Shown here: positions 37,201 through 47,812 of the stretch, in pieces
Numbering within the stretch: the first letter of the stretch is position 1
Layout of the letters: every line of letters starts with the position of its first letter
From: Loxodes magnus
Taxonomy: Eukaryota > Ciliophora > Karyorelictea > Loxodida > Loxodidae
Length of the DNA: 64,000 nt
Reading direction: 5' to 3'
Assembly: GCA_946699065.1 (NCBI GenBank)
Contig: CAMPDV010000017.1
Coordinates: 1,364,001 to 1,428,000 of the forward strand
The notes under the pieces: model-generated
Database searches by the model: none
What the model was told of the DNA's origin: nothing
Seen by the model: only the letters and a program-made list of their open reading frames with translations
Made by a program: the position numbers and the translations under genes

Positions 37201-37683
37201 TTTGTACTTACTTTAGCTATCTTTCTACTTATTTCTTTGCTAGTAAGCAAAGTGAGAGATAGGATTATTGGATGTCATACATCTTTTAGGAGTCCTTAGT
37301 TCGTTTAATGTAATTTACCTTTAGAAGCATGGACTTATGTTAATATTATACTAACTTTATGGGTTCTGCTAGCCATTTAGTTGGTATTATTATATCTGCT
37401 CTTTCGCTTTCTGTAGAAACTGATTTTAAGCCAGGAAAAAAATCCTTTCATTCTTCTACTTATGGTACATTTTCGTCGCTTTCCTCTACAAGTTAATATT
37501 ATGTATCGTCCAACTTTACAACTGGCTTTATAAATCGTTTTTATTCACCTAAGGATTAACATTAAGATTCTTCAATGAGAACTAGTTCTACTACAGGTTT
37601 GATTTAATCTTCTAGATTCTATCCTTCTAATAATCATCTTCTTATGCAAAGCTAGCAATTTCCTATTCTTAGTATTTTTTCAT
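34149..37683 (-). CDS. TTLL-family tubulin amino-acid ligase with long N-terminal extension
   Basis: The minus strand carries an ATP-grasp ligase of the tubulin tyrosine ligase-like family. Motifs in order are NIWIIKPGE.TNRGTGI (near 35340-35380), KFDIRCYLLLTNYNG, GYIRTS, HLTNDAVQK and FELFGYDFIIDSNFKVWLIEVNTNPC (34757-34830). The Trp of VWLIEVN is TGA at 34778-34780. Introns in the catalytic part are 17 nt (35998-36014), 22 nt (35683-35704), 17 nt (34985-35001) and 17 nt (34672-34688). A further intron of about 22 nt sits near 37180-37205. The Gln/Lys-rich extension reads in the same line up to about 37600. The true start is uncertain: ATG 37683 needs a frame change, and ATG 36294 would give a 690-residue form. 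TTLLs add Tyr, Glu or Gly to tubulin, and ciliates have many. Confidence 0.82.
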
Positions 37684-38979
37684 TTTAATTAAATGTTTAA
37701 ATAAAATAGATACTACATATAACCTATATTTAGCTATTGCTTCTTTACCTATTTAAATTTCATTGCCTTTTTAATATTAACTATCTGCTTTATCATCTCG
37801 CTTTTAACCTTAGATGCTTTCTTATTTTTGCTTCAGTCTTACTTTAGTTACTTTACCAATAGAGAGTAACTGTTTAACGGAGAAAATGTACCTATATTGT
37901 TTACCTTAATAAATATGTTACCCTTGATTTAGCTAGCAGGTATGTTATCTTGATTTAAGGTCTCATATGATATTTCCTTTTACTCCTATTTCTAGGGTAT
38001 AAAACAGCTTATCTAACATTATCATGACATAAAGCTTTACTTTTATTTATAATAACATAGCATCTTCTAACCCCTTCAATCCTCTGCTTCTATTCCTTTC
38101 CAATTAATTCTTAAATCTACTCAATTCTTACATTATAGCCCAGAGTTAATTGCTAAGAAGGATCTATAAGTTTAGTAAGGCTAGCAATATAGAAAGGTTT
38201 ATTTATAACAGTATGGTTAGGAAATAATATTAAGTGGGTTAAGCTCTGATAATTATAGAGTGCTAGCTATTAAAATGCATATGATTAACTATCTTTAGAG
38301 ACTGCTAATTAAGGAATGTATAGTAATGAAGTAGAGGCTTTGCATACTATTCGATATACTATCACTTAATAATATCAAGCTAAGGCTTATTACTATAATT
38401 TATGTTAATAAACAGAGCTAAAAAAACTTAAATTGCATATCTTAAATCTAATAGCAAATGCACTTAAAAGTATTATTCAACTAGATTATGAAGCTAAGCT
38501 TAGCTATAAGAGACAAATGGTAATTAGCTCTAAGTCTATTATATCTAAGTTTAGTATTATAGCCAAAATAATTATCTAAGTTTCCTGTTAAGAAATTATA
38601 CAGTGATGGTAAGTAAAATTCTATAGCAAGACTCTCTTTTTTAAATAAGAAGCTTTAAATAAAATGAAAGAGAAGCTTAATATTAGTTTAATAGACCTTT
38701 TATGGTAAGAATATTTTAAAGGAAACAAGAATTCTTATGGCAATTTATTGATATATAATGTAATAAGATTTAGATGAAAATACGATAATAATACTTTTTT
38801 GATTTATGTGATACTATTTTTTAAGAACTAAGTCAAATTATTATCTGGGTTTGCTTGCGATATAACTAAAGATTAGAAAGGATTAAAGGAGTATGTTTTA
38901 AAACCTTTGTGGTAGTTTGGTAATTTTATGTATTTTATATGAAGAAATTAATTTTAGAACGTTTTTAAAGGTCTGTGGA
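37684..38979. other. Intergenic region with a weak plus-strand frame
   Basis: A plus-strand frame from ATG 37693 to TGA 38665-38667 (324 residues, hydrophobic N terminus) has fewer TGA codons than chance but no first-position G bias and no recognisable domain. It begins 9 bp from the furthest possible TTLL start. It may be a real membrane-protein gene or merely open AT-rich DNA. Confidence 0.3.
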
Positions 38980-40593
38980 TCATGGAGTTAGTCTTTTTGG
39001 ATCTCTAGGAAATAGCGTTGTTTTTCTAATATTTCTAAGGCCTAAGAAAAGCATTACTACTCTTTCTAAGCCAATTCCACATCCTCCATGAGGATATGCT
39101 CCATATGAAAAAGCTTGAATGTAATCCTTCAAAGTGCTAGGATCGATGTCTTATTCTCTAATTCTCTTCTCAAGTAAAACAGAATCATGAACTCTTTATG
39201 CTCCTGATGTGATTTCCTATCCTCTCATAAAGATGTCGTAACTGCATGTATATTTTGGATTTGAGTGGCATGGCATTGTATAAAATGGTCTTGCAGCAGC
39301 TGGATATTCGTATACAATGAAAAAGTCACTATTATACTTCTTGGAAACTATTTCTCCAAGAGCCTTTTCATTCTCAGTCTCAAGATCTTTTAGTGGATCT
39401 TAAAATAATCCTGCTTCTTAGAGCATTAAGACAGCATCCTAGAATCTAATTCTTACGCAAGGATCCCATCTGAAAGGAGTTATGAAAGGATATTGAGAAG
39501 TTATTACGTTAATTTCGTTTTAGAATTGATCCTTAGTACCTTGGAAAATGAATTTGAACATATTTTCTAATAAGTCCAAGACTTCGAAATAATGAGATTT
39601 TATTTGCATTTCTATATCAAGCCCTGTAAACTCACATAGATGTCTGTTTGAAAATGATCTTTCCGCTCTGAATACAGGTCCTATTTCGAATACTCCTGGG
39701 AAGTCAGCCATAACAGCCATCTGCTTATAAAGTTACGGGCTTTGTGCTAAGCATGCAGATTATCCGAAATATGATGTTTTGAATACTTCAGATCCTCCTT
39801 CACTTGTGCCAGCAATTAATTTTGGTGAGTGAATCTCAATGAAATTTTAGTTTAACATGTAAGTTCTGAAAAGATTACATACTCCTGATTAGACTGTGAA
39901 AATTGCTTAATTTGTAGGAATTCTGAGATCAATTACTCTGTTGTCTAATCTAGTCTGCTAGTGAACTTTGATATTCTTTTTTTCTCCTTTTTGGTCTTTT
40001 GATTCTTTTGATTCTTTCTTATCTTTCTTATCTTTTTATTTCTTTTCCTCCTTTTATGGTTAAACTTCCGCTACTTCTTTATAGCTTTCTTCTTCCTCTT
40101 CAATAGTAAGGACTTGTCTCTATGCATCATCAAGTTCAAATGGAAGTCTAGCTTCACTTCTACTTACAACAAACAATTTCTCAATTTTGACTTCTACATC
40201 TCCTTATGAACAGGATTTTACCTAAGCTGCCTTTACTTTTCCAAACACATCCACAATTGACTCGTTAGTTATTCCTTCGCAGAACTTCAACACTTATTTG
40301 CTAATGGACTCAGATTTCTCGATGACTGTTTAGATGGTGTTAGTCCTTTGACGTAATATTAAGAATCCAACATTTCCCTTAACTTTGCCATTATGCAATC
40401 TAGCTCTAATCCATATGTCTTATCCTACTTTTGCATTATTAATATCAGAAATGTTCAAATAGGAAATTGTGTTAAGAGCTTGAGACTTAATCAATTTATA
40501 GTCTCCAAAATTAGGATCCTAAAACTTGTTCAATCTTTTTTGAGTTACATTCTTGTAACCATTCATTCTGCTCATTAGTTCGTCGAACTCCAT
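38980..40593 (-). CDS. DARS1: Aspartyl-tRNA synthetase, cytosolic (AspRS)
   Basis: A single intronless frame from ATG 40593 to TGA 38980-38982 encodes 537 residues with no internal TGA. The N-terminal OB-fold anticodon-binding domain ([24 protein letters not shown]) is followed by an acidic/basic insertion ([20 protein letters not shown]). The class II catalytic domain then shows [21 protein letters not shown], motif 2 (VFRAERSF..), and motif 3 ([12 protein letters not shown]). The C terminus RDPKRLTP is diagnostic of eukaryotic and archaeal AspRS. It charges tRNA-Asp with aspartate in translation. It is the best anchor for the Gln reassignment: TAA and TAG occur at many positions where Gln is acceptable or expected (FLTRNQ-type loops, SPQLYKQ). 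The gene should be functional. Confidence 0.97.
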
Positions 40594-41832
40594 TGAAAAT
40601 AATCTTCAAAGTCCTTTTTATTTAAAAAGAAACATTAACTTATTTAATTTTTTTAATTATCTGAAGCTTTCTTTTAAAATATCCATCTTTAAAACCTTAC
40701 ATTTATACAAACGCTACTTGCTTTATTCTATTTACCCCATCACTCTAACTCCCTATCTTCCTTATTTATCTTCTCATGATAATTCAATTATCACTGAATC
40801 ACTTCTTTAGTATATCGAACAAGGTATCCAACTCTTATAACCTTTAGCAAGTTTAAATACCTCTAGAGTTAATTAGATTTAATGGCTTTATTTCCTTTGA
40901 TATCTGTTTGCCTACCAAATAAGTAAATTTCATTTATATACTAAAGATCCTATTTCTAGCAATGAGAATGAAATGGTTATTATGCATATTTTCTTATTTA
41001 CCTATTTTCTTAATCTTACTCAATCTACTTAGTTTTGACTATATACTAACTAAACCTTAGTACTAATACTTTTCTAAGTATTATAGAATTACAATTAGAT
41101 TGGTTAATTAACTTGGATAAATATGATAAATCTTTAAGTTTTAATTAGAGTACTCATGCCTTGCAAATTGTTAGGAAGGTATACTGAAAATAAGGCTAGG
41201 GTATCAGTATACCTAGAGATTTATAAAAGAAACTTAATTTAAAATACTAAGGAAAGAAGTTTATTAATAGGCTTTCTCTTCTGTTCTATAAGGTTGTTTT
41301 AAAATACTTTCTTACTTTACTTGGTCTTTTTGCTACTTAATTAAATAAATTTTTGATTTCTAACCTTAATATAGGTATTTCTATACACTTCGTTTATTAT
41401 ATCAAATACCAGTCAAATCAATTTTTAGACTCTCACAAATTTATCCATTTTTATCTCTTTTTGGACTAGACTAATTAAAAATTGCTGAAGTGTAAATATA
41501 TAATTTTAAGGATAAGAAAAGGAGATAGTTTAAAGCTTTAATCTAATTATTCAAATCTTGAAGAGCTTTATTACAATAATCTAACAACTACTCATCTTAT
41601 TCTCTATAGTCTACTAACTCTTTATTCCTCCTTTCTTTATTATAATAATGCTTGATCTTATATTTATTTTCCAAGCATGAAAATGAATTAAACTATCTGT
41701 AGTTAATTTCTTATCTAGCATTTTATTTTAGCTATTATTTAAATGAAACTGATTAAAGTTTCTAGGTTTAGTATTTAGGAGTTTTGATATCAAGACTATT
41801 TATAATTGATGTGTTTATTTAATAATTGAAAG
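40594..41832. other. Intergenic region with a weak plus-strand frame
   Basis: A frame from ATG 40882 to TGA 41785-41787 (301 codons) reads as a hydrophobic protein, but first-position G is below background and TGA density is near chance. It is probably not a gene. Otherwise no feature is seen. Confidence 0.3.
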
Positions 41833-43872
41833 TCATCTTAACAGCAAGATTTTTATATGACTTTTGTTTAACCTTTAACTTTGACCTTCCTGTTACTTAC
41901 ATTATACTTCATATTTATCAATCACTTTATTCAATATAATCACTCTAGATAAACTAATCTTAGGTAACTTGTTTAGACAATAGACTAAGTTTAAATAAGA
42001 ATATAGATAATAAGCTTAAGCTTCTAACAATTAATGCTAATGGGTCTAATAGATCATTCTTTTTTCTGACTCTGATTTATATGATTATATCAGGTTATGA
42101 ACTTAGTTACTCGCATCTTTAGTTACTAAACTCTGCTATCTATCAAACTTGGGTTAAGTTTAATAAATTAAAGACTGAGGCTTGGCTTTTTTCTTCTATT
42201 CAATAAGTTATTCAATTACTTGCTTTGCCTTTAAATAGCGTTATTTATTCCTAAGCTTAAAATTTTGCTGATAGATTTATTACTTCTGGTTAACTAGGTT
42301 TACATTCAGTAACTTCTTTTAGGTTTACTGCATTAGTTAATGGCTTCTAAATATTCCTTTTTTCCTTCTTGGTAAATACTTTTCTAAGGCCTGAATATTA
42401 TTTTAGAGATATGTCTCGTTATTTGCATTTTATCTTAATATCATACTTTAATTAGGACTTTATTTATCTGGAGATTAACATTCTGAGTAGCTTTATTTAT
42501 AATTATTTTACTTAGGAATAACAACAATCTAGTTTATGCTCTTTTTTGGGCTTATAAAATTATAGTCCAAAGGATCTCCAATGAGGTATGATTACCTTCT
42601 CCTGAGAACGTCATTGATTTTCTGATTTTTTACAGAACCTATTTATGAGAGCTTTGTATCTAAAAACTCTTGATAGTCTTCAAATATCTTCTGTAGCTTT
42701 AAATCTTTTTTGCTTGCATTTTTTAAAGATTTAGATTACTTTAGCATTCTTTGGTTCTCTTATACCATACTTTAATTATTAGGAAACTACTGTACATTTT
42801 TCAGTTTATCTCTATGAGTATAAAATTTTTATTTTAAGTTGCTCTATCTATTACTAACACTTAGTAATTCAATTTTTTACTTCATATCTATTTTTTAGGC
42901 TTTTATATTTAGCACTGGAAGTTTAAATTTTTACTTTTCACTTGCATTTTCATTCACTAACGCCGCTTGATTTATCTCTCCTTCTTTCTTAACTTAAATT
43001 TCCTTTCTGTCAACAGCAGTCTCTTCCACTTTTGATTTGATTTCTTCTAGTTTTATATCTTGATTTTTTATTTTATCTTCGTTTTAGTTACTCGATTTCT
43101 CACTACATTCAGTTCCAAAGATATTCTAAGATTTACTTCTTATCAAGCAATAATTTTATTCTTTTGCTTATTCTACAAAAGTAAAAGTTTTCTTTATTAA
43201 AGATTAACTTAGTTTCGAGTTCTAATCTTAAGATGCTTTCTCTTTATTCTTATTCAGTATCAACTTTCTTTTTTTCATCTAGTCATTATTGAATCAATTA
43301 AGCTGATTCTCTATGTTATTAAAATCCTTCTTAAGTTAGTGAATAATATCTTTAATCTCTGGAAGCTTAGTCTCTGGCTTATTCTATGATTTCTACCTCT
43401 TATTAGTCTATATGAATCTACTAATTATCTCCTTGTTATTTACAAATACGCTTTCTTTCCTTTTTTAAGGTTCCTTTATAATAGCTACTTCAGATTACAA
43501 TTGCTAGTCTTCCAAAGCTTACTCTTTATTCCTTTTACTAGACTAAACTTAGGATTTTTACAGGTCTTAAATAAGCTGCTTAGCTTTTTATTAAGCATTC
43601 CTTTTAAGAATCTTCTCTTTCATAGTCTTCTAAATGTATTCATCCCATTCCTTCTTATGAAAATTGAAGATCCTAAATAGTATGAGTTGATCATCAAACT
43701 CATAGGAGCTTTTGCTATCATCATCCAGATAATGTTTAAGCTTCTCTATATTTTTGCTTATTAAGTTCTTATAAAGCCTTTACTCCTCTAGTACGTTTTC
43801 TAGCTTTAGGTACTTAATTCAAGAGTACTTGCTTATTACATTATCATATAGGATTAACTTTTTCCTCTTCAT
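41833..43872 (-). CDS. Gln/Lys-rich coiled-coil protein, 679 residues
   Basis: ATG 43872 to TGA 41833-41835 is one intronless frame of 679 residues with only two in-frame TGA codons (about 12 expected by chance), so coding is secure. The first 120 residues are helical and charged (KHYLDDDSKSSYEFDDQ..HKKEWDEYIQKTMKEK). The remainder is low-complexity Gln/Lys/Asn/Ser with heptad segments (EIKDIIHQLKKDFNNIENQL). No domain is recognised. It is transcribed divergently from the gene at 43915 with 42 bp between the two ATGs, so the pair probably shares control. Confidence 0.8.
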
Positions 43873-43914
43873 TTAGATTTACTTTTATTATCCTTTATAG
43901 GTATAAAAGTAATC
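43873..43914. promoter_or_regulatory. 42-bp bidirectional intergenic interval
   Basis: Only 42 bases separate the start codons of two divergent, well-supported genes. This interval must contain both 5' leaders and much of both promoters, or transcription must start within coding sequence. No conserved motif could be identified by eye beyond T-rich and TATA-like words. Confidence 0.6.
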
Positions 43915-45072
43915 ATGAATCCTTATAATTAGACTTAGAAAGAAATTGATGGTAAGGAAAGCAAACGAGAGGAAGCTAGTAGTTAGAGAGTCGAAAGGCT
44001 TGAAATGGTTTCTAGGTAAAGCGCTAAGTAAAATGCAGAGGAAAGCTTTTAGCAGCTTAATGAATACTTCCAATAATCTAGATAAAATAGCAAGGAAGCT
44101 ACTAGAAAGCAGGATCTCCTTTAAGAAAGTCTATAAAAGCTAAGTCTTAAGCAAGCTTCTTTAAATAAAGCTTAATCAACTAAGTAGATTTAAACCTTAA
44201 AGCAGTGAAAGAAAAACTAATTTAAATAGCAGGTTAAGAAAGAAAAGATTAAGGCTATAACTAGTAAAATTAAGCAAAAAACCATACTACTTGATATTGA
44301 TGTTTAAAAGGAAAAGAGTAAATAAGTGAATTATCAAAGTAGATCTTATCTTTAAGCTAATAAATCAGAGAAGAATAAACCTATGGGGTAAGAATTGAAA
44401 TAGTATCCTTAATGGGATAGTTAGAGATGGAATGATAATTAGAGAATTATGAAGAGTTATTTGAGAAGTAGTAGTGGAGATAATAGAGCTAAGTAGTAGG
44501 ATATGATTTATTAAAAATATTTGGAAGAAAAGGAAAAAAGATAGTCCTTTGATATGTATTAAAACTCCTTTCAGCGATTTAGAGAAATAAATGATTAATT
44601 AAGGCCAGATTCTTAGGATGTTTCCCTTATGGAGGAAACGCCTGAAAAAGTACAAAAAGATCAATTAGAATCTGGGAAAATTGCCACGTAATAAAAATAG
44701 GAGGGATTAGAACCTGTATAGTTTTAAGAAATTCCAAGTTAGTTGGAAAAAAGAATGCCATAAAAGCTAAAGTCGATTTAAAATAAAAGAGCATAGCTAT
44801 TTTCTTGAGATTTGAATTCTATTCCCTATAACTAATAAATCATATAATCAGTTTAAAATCATAAAATAAGAGATAATTTAACCAAAAACTATCCTAAAGG
44901 TATCATCCAGCTAAATATGCAAATATTTAAAAAGCTAAACATCAACGAAAAAATTATAAATTCAGATTTCCAATTAAGCAGCAGAAGTAATGCTTCATGG
45001 GGTATAAACAATAATAGTAGAATCTCAAATATTGCTCCGTTCTTAATACAGAAGACTAATAATGTTAATTGA
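43915..45072 (+). CDS. Gln/Ser/Lys-rich protein, 385 residues
   Basis: ATG 43915 to TGA 45070-45072 is one frame with two internal TGA codons in 386 (about seven expected). The N-terminal third is coiled coil (EEASSQRVERLEMVSRQSAKQ..). The middle contains a Trp-rich patch (QYPQWDSQRWNDNQRIMKSYL), and the C terminus is Gln/Ser/Asn-rich (SDFQLSSRSNASWGINNNSR). No family is recognised. Its base composition and Gln usage match its divergent neighbour, which suggests the two proteins may belong to the same structure; this is inference from arrangement only. Confidence 0.75.
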
Positions 45073-45672
45073 TAGTTTTATTTAAGTATCCTAACCTAAT
45101 TCCACAGACTTACATATTCAAATACTTTTCTTACGCTATAATCTAATCATTTGCATAATAGTAGTCACTAACTAAGATTATATAACTTGTCTCAAATAGA
45201 TTTCTTTAGGGATCTATAATATCATCAAAGATAAGCAAATTCAAAAGTTAAACATCAAAATTAACTAATAAAAAGGTAATATTTGTCTTGATCTGAATAA
45301 AATAACTAAAGCTATTATAATATCCTTTATTATACTAGTATAAGTTATCTCCAAACACTGACTATTTAAATTAGAATCCTTATATAACTATTCTTATAGA
45401 TTGCTTCATTCCCATAAAAGTAAATAAAGAGTTGATTATACTTTTATAGATTAGTTAAACTAAATTTTGAAAAATGCTTATCAACTTCATAAAATAGCAA
45501 ATTATTGATATTCTTAAGAGCATCTTAAGAGATACACAATTAGGAAGTATAAAGATATTAAAAGATTAAGATAGTATCTAGAGTATTAAGTAGAACTATG
45601 CCTATTTATATAAAGGTTTGTTTAACTTGCTAGCACTTTATAAAATAAGTAATAAACACTAAATAATGTATT
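45073..45672. other. Intergenic stretch between convergent genes
   Basis: AT-rich spacer of 600 bp. An open frame starting at 45062 runs through it without clear composition and is not called. Confidence 0.45.
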
Positions 45673-46521
45673 TCATTCCTTTTTTTGTAGATCATTAAGC
45701 ATTACATTAAAGTTTTTACATGTACAGCACCTAAACCCAACCTTACTAGTCTCCTTCTTTAATACTTTCGTTTTATTAAAACAGCAAACTATTTCGGACA
45801 AAGTGTTCAAAAAACCTGATTTCCATTTGTAATGCTGCTTCTAGTAGAATAGATCTGCCTTTTTTATCTCTTTGCATTGATTACAAAATAAGAAAAGTTC
45901 ATTTGTGTTTTCCTTTTAAACAGGTAGGTTTTAAGTTTTTCCTTGGCTTGCTTCTAATTGCTTAACAGATTACTTGACTAATTAATTATTATTTTACTGA
46001 GAACTTAAAATAGAAGGTATTGAAAGCATCAAATCTCCTGATATTGAAAGGTTGAATGTAGTGTTAATGCTTCTATCTTTTTTCCTGATAGCTGTTAGTG
46101 GACTCTTTCCCAAGCTCTTTTCAAGACTATCAGCAGACATGCTTAAATTTATATCCATAGTCTACTTTTTGCTTCTTTCAATTTCTATAGAGCTAGGCAA
46201 TTCTATTGACTTTTAGACTTAGTTATCCTTATTTCCTAAGTATATGACACTTTCAGCATCTGATGATTTCCTTTCATGCGAAATTAATGAAAACTAAGAG
46301 TTGATTGAGAAATTACTAACATGGTAAGATTCCTTATTCAACTACTAAGGGCTTTATTTCTAATTGGTTTGAAGATGCTGAAAATTAAGAAATTTAGTTG
46401 AAGAGTTTCTTTTATGGCCTTTGAACTGCTGAAAATTCTCCTTATCCTCATTAGAATCTCTCGATACTCTATCATTCTAAAGCTTTTAGTCCATAAGCTA
46501 GTTACCGCTTACTTTACTCAT
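45673..46521 (-). CDS. Ser-rich protein with C-terminal zinc-binding cysteines
   Basis: ATG 46521 to TGA 45673-45675 encodes 282 residues with no internal TGA. The first 200 residues are Ser/Asn/Gln-rich and look disordered (SADSLEKSLGKSPLTAIRKKD includes a Ser-Pro site). The last 80 residues hold a compact Cys pattern, FCNQCKEIKKADLF..EIVCCF..FRCCTCKNF, consistent with a zinc ribbon. No named family is recognised. Such an arrangement could serve adaptor or nucleic-acid binding. The start at 46521 was chosen because upstream frames lose continuity. Confidence 0.75.
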
Positions 46522-47041
46522 ATTTAGCTTTTCTTTATTTATATCTAACGAATAAGCTTTTTAAATTCATACCTACCTTACTTTAGATTCATTCAAATTT
46601 CGTTTAAATCTATTTTAAACTGATTCTTATACCCTAAGCTCTATTTACCTTAGCTAGTCTTTTATAAAGTACTCCTTGCTACCTTCTATACTCTAACCGT
46701 TTTTTATAGCTAGGATAATTAATTTTGATCTAGCTTTGATAGGCTTTAGAACTCAGCTGCCATACAAGCTCTTTAAATACTAAACTAAGAGTTTAGCTAT
46801 AAAGATAAGAGTAATTTCAATAGAGTGAGGCACAATATCTAAAATAAGAATGAACAGCTTCTTTAAAATAAACCCAATCATAAGAATAAAGGGAATAAGA
46901 GTATAGAAGGTAGATAGTAAACTAAAGCCACTGATGATATAAGTAGATGCCTTTGCTAGGTATATGATATGAATAATCTACAAAGCTATGAAATAAATAC
47001 TACTAATAGAGTGAATTAAATACCATATCCTGAATTAAAAA
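46522..47041. other. Intergenic region between divergent genes
   Basis: About 520 bp, AT-rich; presumed promoters for the zinc-ribbon gene and the methyltransferase. No gene is seen. Confidence 0.5.
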
Positions 47042-47812
47042 ATGGAGATATCTACCTTAGAAATAATTTTGATAGGTACAAATATTATAACTGCTATTAT
47101 CATTCACTTTCTTAGACAAACTTCTCCTCTTGATTACAAAAGTCATAAGTTTTGAGTATCGAGATATAATTAAAGGTTCATTTATGAATGGTATTTAAAA
47201 CCTGAATAATTGCTAAGGCTGATTAAAAAGCAATATACTAGTAATAAGAATTTTAAGATATTAGATCTAGGATGTGGTAACTCAGAAATGCTAGAGTATC
47301 TGTTAGAACAAGGATTTAAGTACTTAACAGGAGTAGATTGAGCTAAGAATTAAATAATTCAAAAGTAGAACAAAAACCTAAATATTATCTACAGAGAATG
47401 CGACTTCACTCAGTTAACTTCTAAATTTAGCAGAAATTCATTTGATATGATCATTGATAAAGCTTCAAGTGATTGCTTGGTCTATAAAAAAGAGATAAAC
47501 TAAAAGCTTTTAGCTAAGCTAGTGCAATCTATTTATTACGTGCTAGTTTCAGGTGGCTACTGAGTAGTCCTAACAAACAGACCTTACACAAGTTGAAAGA
47601 ATTTCTTCAATTTTACAAATAAGTTCATTCTTGAAGAAAATAGTAAGAAACTAATATAGATTAAAAGGTACAAATAGAAGGAAAGAATGGAAAAAAAGAT
47701 GGTCAAGTTTATTTATATATTTTAAGAAAATTATGAATACTTTAATTGTTTAATGTCACTCTATCCTTCTCAATTATTGGTCCTCTTTTATCTTTTTCAT
47801 ACTATATTATGA
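47042..47812 (+). CDS. EEF1A-KMT4/METTL13/METTL12-type methyltransferase
   Basis: ATG 47042 to TGA 47810-47812 encodes 256 residues. A hydrophobic N terminus (IILIGTNIITAIIIHFL) suggests a membrane anchor or mitochondrial presequence. It is followed by FWVSRYNQRFIYEWYL, equivalent to the family's 'YWDxRY...fdWY' signature, where W is TGA 47153-47155. Motif I is ILDLGCGNS (residues about 73-81), then GVDWAKN, and IIDKASSDCLVY, matching the 'DKGTLD' segment of this family, plus GGYWVVLTNRPYTSW. The family methylates lysines, for example on elongation factor 1A or citrate synthase; the substrate here is unknown. In-frame TGA is as frequent as by chance, but each sits at a family Trp or aromatic position, so coding rests on homology. 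Confidence 0.8.

Noticed and set aside
39520..39720. Short standard-code ORF on the minus strand
   Set aside because: It is only an internal piece of the AspRS gene; the apparent stops are TAA/TAG Gln codons.
40882..41787. 301-codon open frame, hydrophobic
   Set aside because: First-position G content is below background and TGA density is near chance.
45062..45840. Open frame overlapping the end of 43915-45072
   Set aside because: It runs antisense into the well-supported zinc-ribbon gene without a stop of its own and its composition is not coding-like.
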